Source: Arenicola marina
Lineage: Eukaryota; Annelida; Polychaeta; Arenicolidae
DNA length: 64,000 nt
NCBI GenBank assembly: GCA_964019135.1
Contig: OZ025248.1
Location: 10,733,574 to 10,797,573, forward strand
Direction: 5' to 3'
In this document: positions 59,976-64,000 of the stretch, in pieces
Layout of the letters: every line of letters starts with the position of its first letter
How positions within the stretch are numbered: the stretch's first letter is position 1
Notes under the pieces: generated by a model
What the model saw: only the letters and a program-made list of their open reading frames with translations
Databases searched by the model: none
What the model was told of the DNA's origin: nothing
Position numbers and translations under genes: made by a program

Positions 59976-60073
59976 GCCTGTGCCCTGACTGGGACACATG
60001 GAACCCCAAGAACAAACTCCCCAACACCAAGGAGGCTCTCGATAACGCCGAGCAGTGGCTGGATGTACCCCAG
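59976..60073 (+). CDS. FLN: Filamin exon 3: CH2 continued
   Basis: The acceptor gtttag gives phase 1 (G plus GC gives Gly) and the donor is CAG|gtaggt, phase 0. The exon encodes LCPDWDTWNPKNKLPNTKEA and then LDNAEQWLDVPQ, directly matching filamin CH2. The next exon should begin with the vertebrate-like IAPEEIVDP region and was not found before the window ends. A tandem array starts exactly at this donor. Confidence 0.96.
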
Positions 60074-60800
60074 GTAGGTCACTAGTAGGCCACCAGTAGG
60101 TCACCAGTAGGTCACCTCTAGGTCACCAGTAGGTCACCTCTCGGTCACCAGTAGGTCACCTCTCGGTCACCAGTAGGTCACCTCGGTCACCAGTAGGTCA
60201 CCTCTCGGTCACCGGTAGGTCACCTCTCGGTCACCAGTAGGTCACCTCTCGGTCACCAGTAGGTCACCTCTCGGTCACCAGTAGGTCACCTCTCGGTCAC
60301 CAGTAGGTCCCCTCTTGGTCACCAGTAGGTCACCTCTCGGTCACCAGTAGGTCACCTCTCGGTCACCAGTAGGTCACCTCTCGGTCACCAGTAGGTCACC
60401 TCTCGGTCACCAGTAGGTCACCTCTCGGTCACCAGTAGGTCCCCTCTCGGTCACCAGTAGGTCACCTCTCGGTCACCAGTAGGTCACCTCTCGGTCACCA
60501 GTAGGTCACCTCTCGGTCACCAGTAGGTCACCTCTCGGTCACCAGTAGGTCACCTCTCGGTCACCAGTAGGTCACCTCTCGGTCACCAGTAGGTCACCTC
60601 TCGGTCACCAGTAGGTCACCTCTCGGTCACCAGTAGGTCCCCTCTCGGTCACCAGTAGGTCACCTCTCGGTCACCAGTAGGTCACCTCTCGGTCACCAGT
60701 AGGTCACCTCTTGGTCACCAGTAGGTCACCTCTCGGTCACCAGTAGGTCACCTCTTGGTCACCAGTAGGCCACCTATAGGTCACCAGTAAGTTACCAGTT
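60074..60800 (+). repeat. 22-bp minisatellite starting at the filamin exon 3 donor, about 33 copies
   Basis: The unit is GGTCACCAGTAGGTCACCTCTC, effectively two 11-bp half units. The array begins at the authentic donor (CAG|gtaggtcac). The half unit containing CAGTAGGTCAC differs from the donor context by one base (CAGGTAGGTCAC). Units are highly uniform, with a few CCCTC or TTGG variants, and decay after about 60760. It hugs the 5' splice site but, unlike the SLMAP-like arrays, copies almost no coding sequence. Confidence 0.92.
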
Positions 60801-62590
60801 AGTCACCAGTCAGTCACAGGCCCAAATACCTCACACTGTTAAATATGAAAGATTTAACGTTCAAACCATAGTAAGCCCGAAAGGACCAAACAATGTCCAT
60901 ACCAAGGTTACATGAAACAATGGGACTATTTGTTTCACGTCCACGTTATCGGCAACACATACTGTATTTCAGCATCCGTGCGGACTTACGCGTCTGGAAT
61001 CGTATTACTCTAAACCGACGCGGGATAGTGATACCGCTATTCTAAGGGTTAAGACGGCAGGGGCTTTTACCAATTAATATTTCTTCTCAAGGACCACTCA
61101 TTCCTGTAGCTGGAGTACCACCAAGGACAGTGTTCGTCAGGAGTGGGTGAGGAGGGTGGGGTGTTTGTGTGTGTGTGGGGGGAAGCGGGGGGGAGGGGGG
61201 GGGGGTTATAGGCTGCATGTCGGTTTCTTTACCTGGAATCCGGTGTCTGGTTTTTCTAACTGGGTTACCATCCTGGTTGTGAGCTCCATAACATATAGGG
61301 GACTATGTATAATCTGTATACACTATTTGGCTTGTCACTTCCATGCAATATGTGGCTGTAAAATTGTATATATAGACTGCTCCTAAACACTCCCGAGTCG
61401 TCTTTCTAGCGGTATAGCTCAAGCAGGGAGGTTGCTACGAGTGGATGGGATGTATTGGGTAATACCACTGACAGTGATTGACAAGGGCATCCTGTTCTTA
61501 TGGCGGCAGTCTGTTCTGATCCGAATCGAAAAGGCCTAGACAGTTGTCCAAAAACTACACTGTAACAAATGGTGGGGATATCCCACAAGTGTTTTTGTTG
61601 TTCATGCGCACAAAATTAATGTTTTGGGGAATTAGGGAGGTAATATAAAGCGGTATTCCTCTCCGGCGACCACCGATGCCGACTGCCCACCGGTGTAGAT
61701 ATATGTACTCGTGAGTGGCGCCATCTAGCGAACGCGCGAATAGATATGCTGACATCTGGCGGACAGTATTAGTAGTGAGTTCCTTTCGTCAGCGGGACTA
61801 CCAGTTGTCAGCTGCGGCTTTTAGAGGCCCAACGAGACTGTACACTACTGTGATGAACATATGGCTCAATCAAAAAATATGACAATTTCATCTTGTTTTA
61901 ATAATTAACTTTTAAAAGAATCATGCTTGCAAACAACTTTTGCACTATGGCCCCGATGTGAACCAGGGGCTCCAAACACCTCTCCTCATCGCCAAGCCAG
62001 GCCACCTATAGCACTCAACCTCCACAGCCGCCCTGTCGAACGTTCACCCATCTCTGCCGTAGTGATATATCTATTATTACAAGGAAAAACCAGTGTTACT
62101 TATGTTAGCGCGTCTAGACAGGTGGGCCTGGCCTGGCCTGGCAGTCTGTCGGCAGTCGGGTATCCAGAGCTTTGCGTAGGACAGGGAGAAAGTAGAAAGC
62201 GCTGGCAAATATACTATGCAATGAAACTGGCTGAGACATGTTCAAACTATGAAAGAAAGAAAACACTGTGGGTCTGGAGGCTTCGAACGTCGTGTTTTCG
62301 GAAGGAAAGGCTTTCAAAGAAGAAGTTACTTGGTGCATTTTTCTGACTGTGTCTGTGTATATATGTATATATATGTATATGTAGGCGGCAGGGCTATCCA
62401 GGGTCGTCCCTTTTGTGGGTGTATATATCCCATTGAATTGTCAAGGGTTAGTCAACTGAGAATAGATAGAACGAGAGGAGAGGGGCTTATGGCGAGGATA
62501 GCGTATGGATGGGGGGAAGGGGCGGGGCTGAAATGGCGGCAGAGCTATATTTCTGAATCTTACGGCGTAACGGATGAGGGAAAGTCTGAG
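60801..62590 (+). other. Filamin intron 3, unique part
   Basis: No filamin exon was found here. G runs lie near 61160-61205. TATATGTA-type simple sequence lies near 62355-62385. The segment 62100-62340 is open on both strands but matches nothing I know. Confidence 0.6.
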
Positions 62591-63410
62591 GATGTAACCA
62601 TGGGTGATAGGGAGGGTTTGGGCAAGGAGGGTGGGGATACGGTAGCGAATGAGGGGTGGGGAGGGTTTGGGCAAGGAGGGTGGGGATACGGTAGCGAATG
62701 AGGGGTGGGGAGGGTTTGGGCAAGGAGGGTGGGGATACGGTAGCGAATGATGGGTGGGGAGGGTTTGGGCAAGGAGGGTGGGGATACGGTAGCGAATGAG
62801 GGGTGGGGAGGGTTTGGGCGAGGAGGGTGGGGATACGGTAGCGAATGAGGGGTGGGGAGGGTTTGGGCGAGGAGGGTGGGGATACGGTAGCGAATGAGGG
62901 GTGGGGAGGGTTTGGGCAAGGAGCGTGGGTATACGGTAGCGAATGAGGGGTGGGGAGGGTTTGGGCAAGGAGGGTGGGGATACGGTAGCGAATGAGGGGT
63001 GGGGAGGGTTTGGGCAAGGAGGGTAGGGATACGGTAGCGAATGAGGGGTGGGGAGGGTTTGGGCAAGGAGCGTGGGGATACGGTAGCGAATGAGGGGTGG
63101 GGAGGGTTTGGGCAAGGAGGGTGGGGATACGGTAGCGAATGAGGGGTGGGGAGGGTTTGGGCAAGGAGGGTGGGGATACGGTAGCGAATGAGGGGTGGGG
63201 AGGGTTTGGGCAAGGAGGGTGGGGATACGGTAGCGAATGAGGGGTGGGGAGGGTTTGGGCAAGGAGGGTGGGATACGGTAGCGAATGAGGGGTGGGGAGG
63301 GTTTGGGCAAGGAGGGTGGGGATACGATAGCGAATGAGGGGTGGGGAGGGTTTGGGCAAGGAGGGTGGGGATACGGTAGCGAATGAGGGGTGGGGAGGAG
63401 CTGCGGAAGG
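62590..63410 (+). repeat. 49-bp G-rich minisatellite in filamin intron 3, about 16 copies
   Basis: The unit is GGGTGGGGAGGGTTTGGGCA, then AGGAGGGTGGGGATACGGTA and GCGAATGAG. Copies are nearly identical, with a few GAGCGTGG, GGGCGAGG and one-base-deleted variants. Each unit has four or more G triplets in close succession, a textbook quadruplex motif on the coding strand. Long minus-strand open frames of proline/histidine-rich protein here are periodicity artefacts. Confidence 0.92.
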
Positions 63411-64000
63411 AGCGTGCGGATGAGGCGGAGGAGGAGGGCGGGCATGAGTTGAAGAAGGGAAGTGAGATACGGTAGGGATGGAGGCGGGGGGAGGGGTGGG
63501 GGTGCGGTGTGGTAAGGCACAGTCGTATTTCTATAACACGTAGGTTGATAGATGTGAGATGTGAGTCAATGTGAGAGGGAGGGTGCGCTGGGTTCCGTTT
63601 CTTCTTCTTCTTATGCCGTCAGGTACAGGATATCCTAGAACTTGTTTGGCCAGGAGGAGGGGTTTGGGGGTTGGAGGGGGTGTGGTGGTGTGGATGTAAC
63701 AGATGTCTAGACGGTAACGTGCAGCAGCTGGGGTTTGCCAAGCTTCGACGCTCCTTGCAATAATAAAGAAATCCTTCTTTACGTCTATGTTAATCTGTTT
63801 ATCGCGGATGTGGTATAGCAGACAAGTGTTACTATATGCGGAAGGTACTGTACCGGGAGGTATGAGAGGGTGCGGGTGCGGGCGCGGGTGGTGATTAAGG
63901 TACATACTGACAGGAACCGGGCGCGGTGGGAGGTTCAGCTGGGGTGGGGAATGGGGGGGGGGGGAGTTATATAGTGCAAGCCCCGGGATATGGAACAGGT
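63411..64000 (+). other. Filamin intron 3, right end of the window
   Basis: This is G-rich sequence grading out of the array, then mixed sequence with a CTTCTTCTTCTT run near 63600 and a G run at about 63951-63964. No exon was recognised. Confidence 0.5.

Larger units (their letters stand above)
35577..60073 (+). other. FLN: Gene span: 5' part of a filamin gene (exons 1-3, continuing past the window)
   Basis: Three exons (35577-35928, 59265-59516, 59976-60073) encode about 234 residues collinear with the N terminus of filamins: acidic leader, CH1, and most of CH2. They join with phases 1 and 1 and leave in phase 0. Filamins dimerise and cross-link actin. The Ig-like repeats and the dimerisation repeat would be encoded to the right. 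Introns are about 23.3 kb and 0.46 kb, and intron 3 exceeds 3.9 kb. Confidence 0.95.

Noticed and set aside
62441..63520. Minus-strand open frames of 217-359 codons
   Set aside because: They read through the 49-bp array with 49-codon periodicity and all three minus frames are open. Not a protein gene.

Overview
This window is animal nuclear DNA. It has short coding exons with clean GT-AG splice sites and long introns, a Pol III tRNA-Glu gene, tRNA-derived repeats, terminal-inverted-repeat DNA transposons, many minisatellites and long G or C runs. Nothing bacterial, viral or organellar was seen. The coding content points to an invertebrate, plausibly a cephalochordate (amphioxus). That guess rests partly on the minisatellites at exon-intron junctions, which I recall being described in amphioxus Adh genes under the name 'mirages'. 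This is from memory and unverified.

Two host genes lie in tandem on the plus strand. From 2,611 to 9,769 are the last six recognised coding exons of a coiled-coil, C-terminally membrane-anchored protein, probably the SLMAP orthologue. All exon phases join without a break. From 35,577 to beyond the right edge is the 5' part of a filamin gene: exon 1 with the start codon and CH1, an intron of about 23.3 kb, exon 2 with the conserved actin-binding segment, and exon 3. The SLMAP-then-filamin order and orientation match human chromosome 3p14 (SLMAP-FLNB). This supports the first gene's identity and suggests ancient microsynteny.

The most striking feature is a recurring association of tandem repeats with exon ends. 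Three of the six SLMAP-like exons (A, B, E) have their 3' coding end plus 5' splice site amplified into arrays of about 27, 50 and 9 copies. The last coding exon has its final codons and stop codon amplified about 14 times. The filamin exon 3 donor is followed at once by a 22-bp array of about 33 copies. Units of the first array carry a donor, a TACTAAY branch-point-like motif and a CAG acceptor-like end. The introns are therefore packed with decoy splice sites.

Between the genes (10.4-35.5 kb) are a CRE cluster, a cluster of ERR/SF-1-type half sites, a 54/68-bp minisatellite, a minus-strand tRNA-Glu(UUC) gene, two weakly supported exon candidates, and a nested transposon. In that nest, a TTAA-flanked Kolobok-like element with a frameshifted THAP domain sits inside a Harbinger-like element with a CTG target duplication. 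Filamin intron 1 contains a 93-bp near-perfect foldback element with a 9-bp target duplication and several small duplications. Filamin intron 3 contains a second large array with a G-quadruplex motif in each unit. Long open frames across the arrays are artefacts of repeat periodicity.
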